This document shows, piece after piece, positions 43,751 through 52,184 of a stretch of DNA of 64,000 nt (its first letter is position 1; each line of letters begins with the position of its first letter). The stretch spans positions 124,001-188,000 of the forward strand of contig NZ_JAOZEW010000004.1 in NCBI RefSeq assembly GCF_025847235.1, written 5' to 3'. Source of the stretch: Flavobacterium shii (GTDB taxonomy: Bacteria; Bacteroidota; Bacteroidia; Flavobacteriales; Flavobacteriaceae). A program made the translations under genes and the position numbers. A model generated the notes under the pieces. It was given only the letters and a program-made list of their open reading frames with translations, did no database searches and was not told the DNA's origin.

Positions 43751-44857
43751 ATGAGCACAAATAGTTTATTTACGCCTTTCAAATTAAAGACGTTAAATCT
43801 TAAAAATAGAATTGTAATGGCGCCTATGACGCGTTCATTTTCTCCAAACGGAGTTCCTACAGATGATGTAGCTACTTATTATCAAAAAAGAGCTGAAGGT
43901 GAAGTAGGCTTAATTTTATCTGAAGGAACTGTAATAAACAGACCTTCATCGTCTAATGATGCCAATGTACCTCACTTTTACGGTAATGAAGCACTAGCAG
44001 GATGGAAAAAAGTAATCGATGACGTTCATACTGCTGGTGGACAAATGGGACCACAAATTTGGCATATGGGCATCATGGATAATCATCACTCAGGTTGGGT
44101 TCCTCCAGTTCCTTTTGAAGGTCCATCTGGATTAAACCGTCCAGGGTTTAGTAATGGAAACACCATGACTACAAAAGATATCGAAGATACAATCCTTGCA
44201 TTTGGTCAAGCTGCCGCTGATGCTAAAAGATTAGGTTTTGACTGTGTAGAAATTCACGGTGCACATGATTACCTTATTGATCAGTTTTTCTGGGATGCTA
44301 CAAACCAAAGAACTGATGTTTACGGCGGAAAAACTCTTGCCGAACGTACTCGTTTTGCAGTAGAAGTAATTAAAGAAGTTAGAAAACAAGTTGGTGAAGA
44401 TTTTGCAATCATCATCAGACTTTCACAATTTAAACCAGCAGATTACACTTATAAATTGGCTAAAAACGCATTAGAGATGGAAGCTTGGCTTGCTCCTCTA
44501 GTAGATGCAGGTGTAGATATTTTGCACTGTTCTCAACGTCGTTTTTGGGAGCCGGAATTTGAAGGTAGCGACCTAAACTTTGCAGGATGGGCTAAAAAAA
44601 TAACAGGAAAACCAACAATTACTGTAGGTTCAGTTGGCCTTTCTGGTGATTTCTTTGGTGCATTTGCAGGTGAAAGCTCTCAACCAACATCTTTAGATGA
44701 ATTAACAAGACGCATGGATAGAGGAGATTTTGACCTTGTAGCTGTTGGAAGACCATTACTTTCTGACCCAAATTGGGTTTCAAAAATTAAAGCAGGAAAA
44801 ACCGACGAGCTAAAAGGCTTTAGCAAAGAAGCTCTAGGTCAATTGGTTGTTGAATAA
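43751..44857 (+). CDS. Old yellow enzyme family NADH:flavin oxidoreductase
   Basis: FMN-dependent ene-reductase of 368 aa with a TIM barrel. Motifs in order: LFTPFKLKTLNLKNRIVMAPMTR (FMN site; here split around KTLN), VGLILSEGTVI, PQIWHMG, FDCVEIHGAHDYLIDQFFWD with the usual substrate-binding histidine, and ITVGSVGLS. Members reduce activated C=C bonds of enals, enones or nitro compounds. It forms an operon with the preceding ArsR gene and ends at a strong terminator. Confidence 0.92.
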   Translation: MSTNSLFTPFKLKTLNLKNRIVMAPMTRSFSPNGVPTDDVATYYQKRAEGEVGLILSEGTVINRPSSSNDANVPHFYGNEALAGWKKVIDDVHTAGGQMGPQIWHMGIMDNHHSGWVPPVPFEGPSGLNRPGFSNGNTMTTKDIEDTILAFGQAAADAKRLGFDCVEIHGAHDYLIDQFFWDATNQRTDVYGGKTLAERTRFAVEVIKEVRKQVGEDFAIIIRLSQFKPADYTYKLAKNALEMEAWLAPLVDAGVDILHCSQRRFWEPEFEGSDLNFAGWAKKITGKPTITVGSVGLSGDFFGAFAGESSQPTSLDELTRRMDRGDFDLVAVGRPLLSDPNWVSKIKAGKTDELKGFSKEALGQLVVE

Positions 44858-44882
44858 ATATAGAAACCTGTACAAGTTTCTT

Positions 44883-44932
44883 AAGAAAGCTGATTACTTT
44901 CACCCATTTAAGTAATCAGCTTTCTTCTTTTT
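44883..44932 (+). terminator. Rho-independent terminator after the old yellow enzyme gene
   Basis: A perfect 17-bp stem, AAGAAAGCTGATTACTT (44883-44899) with AAGTAATCAGCTTTCTT (44910-44926), is followed by CTTTTT. Confidence 0.9.
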
Positions 44933-45141
44933 AAGAGACTAAGGTTCTGAGGCACTGAGACTGAAAGTTTTATTTAACCATAGATTAAATGATTTTTCAC
45001 CATTAAGAAATAAAGAAAGATTAAGCTTAATCCTTAATTAAACTTAATGCCTTTATGGTAAAACTTTTTTAACCTACAGATTATAAAACTTTGCGAACTT
45101 TGCGTATCCCGAGGCTTCGAGACTGCGCTCTTTGCGGTTAA
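44932..45141 (-). repeat. Right arm of long inverted repeat (contains 55-bp element copy D)
   Basis: About 210 bp, the reverse complement of 41286-41503 with scattered mismatches and one short indel. The palindromic element is at 45087-45141, ending CTCTTTGCGGTTAA on the + strand. The right arm starts directly after the old yellow enzyme terminator. Confidence 0.85.
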
Positions 45142-45223
45142 TTTCTCAGTCACAGATTATAAGTATTAAACGAATTCAAAACTTTGCGGTTAAACTTAAC
45201 ACAAAATATTAAAATAAAATACC

Positions 45224-45961
45224 ATGGAAATAATAGGAACACCTAAAATGAAAGTAGAAGTTTGGAGTGACATCATGTGTCCGTTTTGCTACATTGGAAA
45301 ACGAAATTATGAAACGGCACTTGGCAAATTTGCCGATAATAAAGACATTGAAATTGTTTGGAAAAGTTTTCAACTTGACCCAAACATCCCAGAACACTTT
45401 GACAAAAAAGAAAATGTTTACGAATATCTTGCTAACCGAAAAGGGATTAGTTACGAAGATTCCGTAAGAATGCATCAAGGTGTGGTTCAAACTGCAAAAA
45501 ATGCCGGATTAGAATATAACTTCGATAATGCTGTTGTAGCAAACTCTTTCAACGCACATCGAATGATACAATTAGCCAAAATAAAAGGTCTTGGTGATCA
45601 AGCCGAAGAACGTTTATTTCTTGCTTATTTCACCGAAGGAAAAAACTTTGGAGATCCAAAAGTTTTAGAAGAATTAGGAAAAGATATTGGATTAACTCCT
45701 GAAGATGTAAAACAATCTTTAACAGATAATCAATATGCAGATAAGGTAAAAAGTGATATACAGGAAGCTCAAGAAATTGGTATAAACGGAGTTCCTTTTT
45801 TTGTTTTCAATCGCAAATATGCTGTTAATGGAGCACAATCTCCAGATACATTTTTACAGACATTAGAGAAATCATTTGGAGAATGGAGAAAAGATAATCC
45901 AGCTACAAAGCTTGAAATAATCGATGGTCAATCCTGTACTCCAGATGGTAATTGCATGTAA
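45224..45961 (+). CDS. DsbA-family oxidoreductase, FrnE-like
   Basis: Thioredoxin-fold protein of 245 aa without signal peptide, so probably cytoplasmic. CPFC active site (Cys19, Cys22) in WSDIMCPFCYIGKR, a helical insertion, then GINGVPFFVFNRKYAVNGAQ with the cis-proline. A further cysteine pair with CX5C spacing sits at the extreme C-terminus (SCTPDGNCM). The ATG at 45248 (MKVEVWSDI) is an equally good start by comparison with the family. FrnE proteins act in disulfide handling and oxidative stress. A strong terminator follows. Confidence 0.9.
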   Translation: MEIIGTPKMKVEVWSDIMCPFCYIGKRNYETALGKFADNKDIEIVWKSFQLDPNIPEHFDKKENVYEYLANRKGISYEDSVRMHQGVVQTAKNAGLEYNFDNAVVANSFNAHRMIQLAKIKGLGDQAEERLFLAYFTEGKNFGDPKVLEELGKDIGLTPEDVKQSLTDNQYADKVKSDIQEAQEIGINGVPFFVFNRKYAVNGAQSPDTFLQTLEKSFGEWRKDNPATKLEIIDGQSCTPDGNCM

Positions 45962-45985
45962 AACCAATTTAGTCAAAACAATACA

Positions 45986-46035
45986 AATAAGTCTCCAGTT
46001 TTATATTTAAAACTGGAGACTTATTATTTTATAGA
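45986..46035 (+). terminator. Rho-independent terminator after the FrnE-like gene
   Basis: AATAAGTCTCCAGTTTT (45986-46002) pairs perfectly with AAAACTGGAGACTTATT (46009-46025) over a 6-nt loop and is followed by ATTTTATAG. Confidence 0.85.
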
Positions 46036-46126
46036 TAAGTCAATGCTTTTGAATCTAATTCATTAAATTTATTCTTCTAAAGAAAGACTTTAACTTTAAG
46101 ATTTTCATTCTAATAAAATTCTGAAT

Positions 46127-47407
46127 ATGAATAATCACGATAAAATTAGAAAAGTTGCAATTATAGGATATAACAGAATCCCTTTTGCGAGAGCAAATAC
46201 TGCTTACGCAAAAGTAGGAAATCAAGATATGATGATTGCTGCTCTTAACGGACTCATTGATAAATATAAACTGAAAGGAAAGTTACTTGGTGAAGTTGCC
46301 GGTGGTGCTGTAATCAAACATACTTACGACAGTAATCTTATAAGAGAATGCGTAATGAAGACTTCGCTTGATCCCGCTACTCCGGCTTGCGATTTACAAC
46401 AAGCATGTGATACGGGTATAGAAAGTGCCATTTATATCGCCAATAAAATAGCGCTCGGGCAAATTGAATCTGGAATTGCTGGAGGCGTTGACTCTATAAG
46501 CGATATACCAATGGCTGTGAGTGAAAATTTGAGAAAAATACTCCTTGATGCTCGACAAGAAAAATCATTGGGAGGCAAAATAAAGCAGTTTTTTAAACTT
46601 CGTCCAAAAGATTTTACACCTTTAGTTCCTAGAAATGAAGAATCTCAAACGGGACTTTCTATGGGTGGACATACCGAAATTACAGCCAAATACTATAAAA
46701 TTTCCAGAGAAGATCAAGATAATCTAGCCTTGAAAAGCCATCTTAATATGTCAAAAGCTTACGATGAAGGTTTCTTTGATGATATGATAACTCCTTTTCA
46801 AGGACTTGATAAAGACAATAATTTAAGAAGAGATAGTACAATCGAAAAACTAGCAAAGCTTCCTCCTGCTTTTGATAAAACAAATGGAACTCTTACAGCT
46901 GGCAACTCTACTCCTCTTACCGATGGTGCATCTTGCATACTTCTTGCCAGTGAAGAATGGGCAAAAGAACAAGGACTTCCTATTCTTGCCTACATTACTT
47001 TTGCTGAAGTTGCCGCAATCGAATATGTAAAAAACCAGCAGAACCTTTTATTAGCACCGTTATTTGCTGCAAGCAGAATGCTCGATAAAGCTGGACTTAC
47101 ACTACAAGATTTTGATTATTATGAAATTCACGAAGCATTTGCAGCACAAGTTTTGGCAACATTAAAAATTTGGGAAAGCCCTGAGCTCAGTAAAGAATTA
47201 GGATTAAAGAAATCTCTTGGTGCAATCGACAGAAATAAACTTAACGTAAAAGGTAGTAGTCTTGCGGCAGCACATCCCTTTGCCGCTACTGGCGGAAGAA
47301 TAATTGGCGTAATGGCAAAACTACTCAACGAGAAAGGTTCTGGAAGAGGTTTTATCTCTATTTGCGCAGCTGGAGGACAAGGAATTACAATGATTATAGA
47401 GAAATAA
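46127..47407 (+). CDS. Thiolase, acetyl-CoA acyltransferase FadI-like
   Basis: Thiolase of 426 aa that catalyses cleavage or formation of 3-ketoacyl-CoA. Nucleophile Cys94 lies in LQQACDTGIESAI, the GNSTPLTDGASC motif is present, and the C-terminal half carries the catalytic YEIHEAFAAQ histidine and SICAAGGQG cysteine. The N-terminal sequence KVAIIGYNRIPFARANTAY and the length match the FadI branch used in fatty acid oxidation. It is 5 bp upstream of a DoxX gene and may be coexpressed. No other beta-oxidation genes are adjacent, though an acyl-CoA dehydrogenase lies 5 kb away. Confidence 0.9.
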   Translation: MNNHDKIRKVAIIGYNRIPFARANTAYAKVGNQDMMIAALNGLIDKYKLKGKLLGEVAGGAVIKHTYDSNLIRECVMKTSLDPATPACDLQQACDTGIESAIYIANKIALGQIESGIAGGVDSISDIPMAVSENLRKILLDARQEKSLGGKIKQFFKLRPKDFTPLVPRNEESQTGLSMGGHTEITAKYYKISREDQDNLALKSHLNMSKAYDEGFFDDMITPFQGLDKDNNLRRDSTIEKLAKLPPAFDKTNGTLTAGNSTPLTDGASCILLASEEWAKEQGLPILAYITFAEVAAIEYVKNQQNLLLAPLFAASRMLDKAGLTLQDFDYYEIHEAFAAQVLATLKIWESPELSKELGLKKSLGAIDRNKLNVKGSSLAAAHPFAATGGRIIGVMAKLLNEKGSGRGFISICAAGGQGITMIIEK

Positions 47408-47412
47408 AACAT

Positions 47413-47856
47413 ATGATAAATACACAACAGTTTGCCCAAATGTTCTTAAGATTGGCTTTAGGAATTGGTTTTATATTACCCGTAATGGATCGTTTAGGTA
47501 TGCTTGGAGCTCCGGGAGAACCAAACGTGGGTTGGGGAAACTGGACTAATTTTGTTGATTATACCAATTCGTTAATGCCTTATCTCAACCATGATATTGC
47601 CAACGTTATGGGAATAATCGCAACGCTGGCAGAAGTACTATTTGGTGTATTATTAATTATTGGTTTTAAGACCAGATTATCCGCCTATGGTAGCTTTGCG
47701 TTAACTTTATCTTTTGCTTTAAGCATGCTTATATTTGCAGGATACAGAGCACCATTTAATTATTCGGTATTTACTGCAAGCGCAGCTTCCTTACTATTAG
47801 CAACAATCCCTTTTTATAATTGGAGTATTGACAAATTACTTGCTAAAAATAATTAA
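47413..47856 (+). CDS. DoxX-family membrane protein
   Basis: Integral membrane protein of 147 aa with four predicted helices. I start at ATG 47413, 5 bp after the thiolase stop. The DoxX signature is in FLRLALGIGFILPVMDRLG, followed by IIATLAEVLFGVLLIIGFKTRLSAYGSFALTL. DoxX proteins are linked to thiol or oxidative stress or quinone-related functions in some bacteria, but the role here is unknown. Confidence 0.88.
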   Translation: MINTQQFAQMFLRLALGIGFILPVMDRLGMLGAPGEPNVGWGNWTNFVDYTNSLMPYLNHDIANVMGIIATLAEVLFGVLLIIGFKTRLSAYGSFALTLSFALSMLIFAGYRAPFNYSVFTASAASLLLATIPFYNWSIDKLLAKNN

Positions 47857-47868
47857 CTGTTTTGCTAA

Positions 47869-48783
47869 TTAACTACACTTTGTCATTGGAATCTCTTTTT
47901 GCTTGCTTTTAAAAATATGATGCGAATTAAAAACTAAAACTGAGATAAAAATAATTCCATACGATAAAATTTGTAATGGTCCGCTTTGTTCGTGATATAC
48001 AAAAGTTGCCAATCCAAAAGCAATCATCGGATTAATATTCAATAACATCCCGACTGTGGATGAATTAAGCCCCGTAAGAGCAAATAAGTTTAGTAATAGT
48101 GGAAAAATAGTAAAGCCAAGGGCTATTATTTCAATACACAAATAAAACTTGAATTCAGTAGGAACAGGCCCACCATAAGCAGGAAAAAATGGCAATAAGA
48201 ACAATGCCGATAAAGTGATATGAAAAGTAAGTACTATAAATTTATCAAATCCCACATTAACACGTTGGCTAACCAAATAAGATGCATAAGTTAAACCTAT
48301 TATTATGCTAAAAAACATATCCATAATATTTGCATATGATAGAAGTAAACATCCTGTAACACTTAATCCCACAGATAACCATTGCGTTTTAGAAAGTTTT
48401 TCATGCAAAATAAAATAAGCCAACAATGTGGTTAGTATTGGACAAACTAAGTAAGCTAGTGACGTTGCCTTTACACTAACATGATTCATTACATAAATAA
48501 AGGTAAACCAGTTAGCTGTTAAAAAGATGCTTCCGCCAATGTTTAATAAAACAGTTCTACGCTTTTTCTCAAGTGGTAATGCCTTAAAAGTTGCAACTGC
48601 TTCTTTTACTCTTTTGCGTTTAAAAACAAAAGTGATTAGTAACAACAATATACTACAACTAAAAACGCGATAGAACAAAATGTCTAGAGAAGCATAAGAA
48701 TGTATTGGTTTTAATACCAGACTAAAAAAGCCCCAAATTGTATATGCTGTAATAGCTGCCAAGTAATATTTTGTGCTTTTCAT
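47869..48783 (-). CDS. DMT-superfamily transporter, RarD/EamA-like
   Basis: Membrane transporter of 304 aa with ten predicted helices forming two EamA halves. N-terminal YYLAAITAYTIWGFFSLVLK and DILFYRVFSCSILLLLITF are typical of RarD-type permeases. Such proteins usually export amino acids or other metabolites. It is divergent from a MocR-type regulator gene, a common pairing in which the regulator controls the transporter. Confidence 0.88.
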   Translation of the reverse strand: MKSTKYYLAAITAYTIWGFFSLVLKPIHSYASLDILFYRVFSCSILLLLITFVFKRKRVKEAVATFKALPLEKKRRTVLLNIGGSIFLTANWFTFIYVMNHVSVKATSLAYLVCPILTTLLAYFILHEKLSKTQWLSVGLSVTGCLLLSYANIMDMFFSIIIGLTYASYLVSQRVNVGFDKFIVLTFHITLSALFLLPFFPAYGGPVPTEFKFYLCIEIIALGFTIFPLLLNLFALTGLNSSTVGMLLNINPMIAFGLATFVYHEQSGPLQILSYGIIFISVLVFNSHHIFKSKQKEIPMTKCS

Positions 48784-48806
48784 CGGAATTTTTATTTACA
48801 TTTTGT

Positions 48807-48850
48807 AATACAGCAAATTTCACTAAAATAAAATAGCAATACAGATACAG
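48807..48850. promoter_or_regulatory. ATACAG repeats in the RarD-MocR divergent region
   Basis: AATACAG at 48807-48813 and 48838-48844, and GATACAG at 48844-48850, all on the + strand. MocR-type regulators often bind direct repeats between themselves and the divergent gene. Short repeats in AT-rich DNA, so the support is weak. Confidence 0.35.
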
Positions 48851-48887
48851 TTTTATTAAATTGCAGCGTAACAGTTATGTTTTTAAA

Positions 48888-50309
48888 ATGAAAAATGCCA
48901 ACTATCTATATTTACAATTTGCTGACCGAATCGAGAGACAAATTAAGTCGGGACTTTTTAATGTTGGAGACAAACTTCCATCAATAAGGGAAATATGTGC
49001 CGAGACTGGATATAGTATGAGTACCGTGAGTAAAGCATACTACGAAATGGAAAGCCGCTCTCTTATAGAATCAAGACCACAATCGGGTTATTATGTGAGT
49101 AATATCTCCTCCCGAACAATCCCGGAACCTACCCCAAGTACCCCAATAATAAGTTGTGCCAATATTGAACGAGAAGATTTAATAGACCTCGTTTACGGAA
49201 GCATGATGGATAAAAACGTTACAATGCTTTCTCTGGGTTTCCCATCAAATGAACTTCTCCCAATAGCCAAATTAAACAAAGGAATGGTACAAGCCATGCG
49301 ACAATTCCCAAATAGTGGTACTGGTTATGATGAAGTACAGGGAAACCTAAATTTAAGAAAAGAAATTGCCAGATGGTCATTCACTTGGGGCGGTACATTA
49401 ACCGAAGATGATGTAATAACAACTCCTGGCTGCATTGGTGCAATATCACATTGCCTAATGACATTAACCAAACCCGGCGACACCATTATTACAGAAAGTC
49501 CTGTTTATTTTGGAATCTTACAACTAGCAAAATCATTGGGTTTATATATAATGGAATTACCAACCAATATGACTACAGGAATTGAACTGGATGCTTTAAA
49601 AAAAGCCCTTTCTACCAAGAAGATTAAACTTTGCTTGTTAATGAGTAATTTCAGTAATCCATCTGGAAGCATGATGCCTGTGGAGCATAAAAAAGAAGTT
49701 GTGCGGTTAATGGAACATTATAACGTACCGCTTATTGAGGATGATATATATGGTGATTTATATTTTGGAACTAGTAGACCAACTAATTGTAAAACCTATG
49801 ACGAAAGTGGCATTGTGCTTTGTTGCAACTCTGTATCCAAATCTCTGGCACCCGGATATCGTGTAGGCTGGGTTTCACCCGGAAAATTCAAGAAAGAAAT
49901 ATTACGCACCAAATTGTATCACACAATTTCCTGTCCTACCATAACCCACGAAGTCGTTGCCGATTTCCTTAAAAATGGCAGATATGAAAATCATCTTAGA
50001 AAAATAAGGCAAATTTTACATCACAATAGTATCAATTATATAAATACTATCCTTGAATCCTTCCCTGCAGGAACCAAAGTGAGTCAGCCACAAGGAGGAT
50101 TTTTTCTTTGGCTGGAATTGGATAAAAAAATCGACACCGCAGTATTCTATCAACTGGCAATGAAGCACAACATTAGCATTGCACCCGGGCGTATATTTTC
50201 ATTTCAGGAACAGTTTTGTAACTGTATGCGTTTAAGTTTTGGATTACCGTGGAGTAATGAGCTTCGAGAATCAATACAAATGCTTGGAATGTTGGTTGGT
50301 AAGATGTAG
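48888..50309 (+). CDS. MocR-type regulator (GntR HTH fused to PLP aminotransferase domain)
   Basis: Fusion protein of 473 aa. I start at ATG 48888 (MKNANYLYLQFADRIERQI). Residues 1-70 form a GntR winged helix (GDKLPSIREICAETGYSMSTVSKAYYEME) and the rest a fold-type I aminotransferase domain with the PLP lysine in CNSVSKSLAPGYRVGW and GGFFLWLEL near the end. These proteins use PLP-bound ligands as effectors and mostly act as regulators, not enzymes. The divergent DMT transporter is the probable target. Confidence 0.92.
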   Translation: MKNANYLYLQFADRIERQIKSGLFNVGDKLPSIREICAETGYSMSTVSKAYYEMESRSLIESRPQSGYYVSNISSRTIPEPTPSTPIISCANIEREDLIDLVYGSMMDKNVTMLSLGFPSNELLPIAKLNKGMVQAMRQFPNSGTGYDEVQGNLNLRKEIARWSFTWGGTLTEDDVITTPGCIGAISHCLMTLTKPGDTIITESPVYFGILQLAKSLGLYIMELPTNMTTGIELDALKKALSTKKIKLCLLMSNFSNPSGSMMPVEHKKEVVRLMEHYNVPLIEDDIYGDLYFGTSRPTNCKTYDESGIVLCCNSVSKSLAPGYRVGWVSPGKFKKEILRTKLYHTISCPTITHEVVADFLKNGRYENHLRKIRQILHHNSINYINTILESFPAGTKVSQPQGGFFLWLELDKKIDTAVFYQLAMKHNISIAPGRIFSFQEQFCNCMRLSFGLPWSNELRESIQMLGMLVGKM

Positions 50310-50316
50310 AAAAAAT

Positions 50317-50371
50317 TTAACCGCAAAGGGCGCAGTCCCGAAGCCTCGGGATATGCAAAGGTCGCAAAGTT
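50317..50371 (+). repeat. 55-bp palindromic repeat element, copy E
   Basis: Begins TTAACCGCAAAGGGCGCAGT, core TCCCGAAGCCTCGGGA, ends GGTCGCAAAGTT. It directly follows the MocR stop codon and is followed at 50380-50430 by an AAATCCGTTTTTATTCGTGT module related to 33856-33897. Confidence 0.8.
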
Positions 50372-50510
50372 TTTAAAAATCCGTTTTTATTCGTGTCTTT
50401 GCTTTAGCAAATCCGTGTCATTCGCGTTCCTTTTCAGTCAATATTTTCCACAGAGAATCTTCAGAAAATAATATTTCTAAAACTTTTATCAAAAAAATAA
50501 ATTCACCACA

Positions 50511-50522
50511 TACCGATTGGTA
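50511..50522. promoter_or_regulatory. TetR operator upstream of tetR
   Basis: TACCGATTGGTA is nearly identical to the perfect palindrome TACCAATTGGTA at 51173-51184. It lies 9 bp upstream of the -7 motif, placing it between the -33 and -7 elements where binding would block RNA polymerase. Confidence 0.7.
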
Positions 50523-50531
50523 TTTATTTAT

Positions 50532-50539
50532 TATTTTTG
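50532..50539 (+). promoter_or_regulatory. -7 promoter element of the tetR operon
   Basis: TATTTTTG matches TAnnTTTG, 32 bp before the ATG at 50572. Confidence 0.55.
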
Positions 50540-50571
50540 TTCCATAATTTATTCGAAACCCAATCAGCCCT

Positions 50572-51153
50572 ATGAATACTTCTGAATTTATATTGGATAA
50601 AGTTGCCCCCATTTTTAACAAACAAGGGTATGTAGGTACTAGTTTATCTGATATTACAAATGCAACTGGTCTTACCAAAGGAGCTATTTATTGTAATTTC
50701 TCGAATAAAGAAGATCTAGCATTAAAATCATTTCAACACAATGTAAGTATTGCCATTATACCATTATTCAAACTAGTTTCGACTAAAGAAGGTGCTGTAA
50801 ATAAATTATATACGATAACCAATTATCAACGCACTTATTATGATTTAGTCAAAGACAGAGGTGGGTGTCCAATGTTACGAGTGGGGGTTGATACAAAATT
50901 TGTAAATCCTGAATTGTTTAAAGCAGCCGAAAAACTATCCCAAAAATTCATTAATGGTCTAATAGATATTATCAAAGAAGGAATTGAAAATGGTGAAATC
51001 AAACCGAATATTGATACAAATAAATATGCCCAAATAATTTTATCGATGATCGAAGGAAGTTCACTACTTGCGTTTACCCATAATGACGAAACCTACATAA
51101 GCAATGCGATGGATTGCATTGATGACATGATAATAGAAAGCATAAAAAAGTAA
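50572..51153 (+). CDS. TetR-family transcriptional regulator
   Basis: Regulator of 193 aa. The helix-turn-helix is GTSLSDITNATGLTKGAIYCNFSNKEDLALKSF. The C-terminal ligand domain resembles the AcrR/YcdC-like group (GGCPMLRVGVDTKF). It is the first gene of a three-gene run with a thioesterase and a SnoaL-like protein. Matching palindromes before it and before the thioesterase gene indicate that it represses both promoters. Confidence 0.9.
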   Translation: MNTSEFILDKVAPIFNKQGYVGTSLSDITNATGLTKGAIYCNFSNKEDLALKSFQHNVSIAIIPLFKLVSTKEGAVNKLYTITNYQRTYYDLVKDRGGCPMLRVGVDTKFVNPELFKAAEKLSQKFINGLIDIIKEGIENGEIKPNIDTNKYAQIILSMIEGSSLLAFTHNDETYISNAMDCIDDMIIESIKK

Positions 51154-51172
51154 AAAAATTTAACTCCCTAAA

Positions 51173-51184
51173 TACCAATTGGTA
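51173..51184. promoter_or_regulatory. TetR operator upstream of the thioesterase gene
   Basis: TACCAATTGGTA is a perfect 12-bp palindrome in the 52-bp gap between tetR and the thioesterase gene. Confidence 0.7.
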
Positions 51185-51205
51185 TGTAATGCAATTTAAC
51201 AAAAA

Positions 51206-51691
51206 ATGGAAAAAGTATTAAAAACAAAAAGAAAAATCAGGTTTCAGGATTGTGATCCTTTCAATCATTTAAACAACTCAAAGTATCTGGAATATTTCAT
51301 TAATGCTCGTGAGGATCAAATCGCCGAACATTATAATCTTGATATATTTAAACTCATGAAAACATCTGCTTTAAGCTGGGTTGTAGCTTCGAACCAGATA
51401 AGCTATATGAGACCAGCATTTACAATGGAAACTGTTGTGATAGAATCTCAATTAATTCAATATACAGATAATGTCCTGTTGGTAGAAATGAAAATGTGGA
51501 ATGAAGACGAAACCGAATTAAAAGCATTACTTTGGATAAAGTTTATTCATTACAGCTTTCAGACAAAAAAAGTAGCTGATCACTCGGATGATCTTATGAA
51601 ATTATTTCAAGCTGTTGTAGTCCCTGTTGAACAAACTATTTTTGAAAATCGATATATGGAAATCATTCAAAAAACAAAAAAACATGCCTAA
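51206..51691 (+). CDS. 4HBT-type acyl-CoA thioesterase
   Basis: Hotdog-fold thioesterase of 161 aa predicted to hydrolyse acyl-CoA. The active-site loop RFQDCDPFNHLNNSKYLEYF contains Asp17 in the position of the 4-hydroxybenzoyl-CoA thioesterase catalytic Asp. The rest (SYMRPAFTMETVVIESQLIQ; LLVEMKMWNEDE) follows the fold. It lies under a TetR operator and its last 8 bp overlap the next gene, so expression is coupled. The natural acyl group is unknown. Confidence 0.88.
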   Translation: MEKVLKTKRKIRFQDCDPFNHLNNSKYLEYFINAREDQIAEHYNLDIFKLMKTSALSWVVASNQISYMRPAFTMETVVIESQLIQYTDNVLLVEMKMWNEDETELKALLWIKFIHYSFQTKKVADHSDDLMKLFQAVVVPVEQTIFENRYMEIIQKTKKHA

Positions 51692-52052
51692 GTTAGAAAC
51701 TGTAGAACGATTTATCTCGATGGTAGAATCCAACGAGCATGATACCGCAATTGCCAAATTTTATACCGAAGACGCTACAATGCAAGAAAATCAATCCGAA
51801 CCACGTGTTGGTCGGGATTTTCTTGTTGCCAATGAAAAAAATGTACTAGCAAGAGTAAAATCATTAGTATCCAAGTGCATTCGTCCTGTATTTATAAATG
51901 ATGATTTCGTAGTAATTCAGTGGTATTTTAAATTTGAATGGAAAGATGGAACTATCTCAGAAATAGAAGAAATTGCATATCAAAACTGGGAAGGCGAACT
52001 TATAAAAAAGGAAAAGTTTTTCTATGATCCAAAACAATTTATCCCTGTTTAA
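51684..52052 (+). CDS. SnoaL/NTF2-like protein
   Basis: Protein of 122 aa with the cone-shaped NTF2 fold. I start at ATG 51684 (MPKLETVERFISMVES), inside the end of the thioesterase gene, and not at an in-frame start 57 bp earlier. Features are VERFISMVESNEHDTAIAKFY at the N-terminus, then QENQSEPRVGRDFL and IQWYFKFEWKDGTISEIEEIA. Members include isomerases, cyclases and binding proteins. Its function in the TetR operon is unknown but it probably acts on a compound related to the TetR ligand. Confidence 0.82.
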   Translation: MPKLETVERFISMVESNEHDTAIAKFYTEDATMQENQSEPRVGRDFLVANEKNVLARVKSLVSKCIRPVFINDDFVVIQWYFKFEWKDGTISEIEEIAYQNWEGELIKKEKFFYDPKQFIPV

Positions 52053-52133
52053 GTAACTTTATTTAATCCGAAAATTTATAACTAAACGTGTTATTAAGCG
52101 ATGAACTTTCCGTCGAATTAATCAGTATTTTTA

Positions 52134-52141
52134 TAACTTTG
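52134..52141 (+). promoter_or_regulatory. -7 promoter element of the CHMI-like gene
   Basis: TAACTTTG fits TAnnTTTG and lies 43 bp before the ATG at 52185. Confidence 0.55.
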
Positions 52142-52184
52142 TTTACTACAGGAAAAAATTAATGTAATAATATAAAGTAAACTT

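Noticed and set aside
41286-45141. Complete transposon
   Set aside because: Long inverted arms are present but no transposase, and no target-site duplication is evident beside the arms by eye.
48861-48887. TTG start for the MocR gene, and similar TTG or GTG starts at 13024, 11363, 19135 and 41223
   Set aside because: In-frame ATG codons downstream give the normal family N-termini, and the longer forms overlap promoter motifs or neighbouring genes.
23801-50371. Repeated 55-bp element as a CRISPR repeat
   Set aside because: Copies are kilobases apart, in both orientations, without regular spacers or cas genes.
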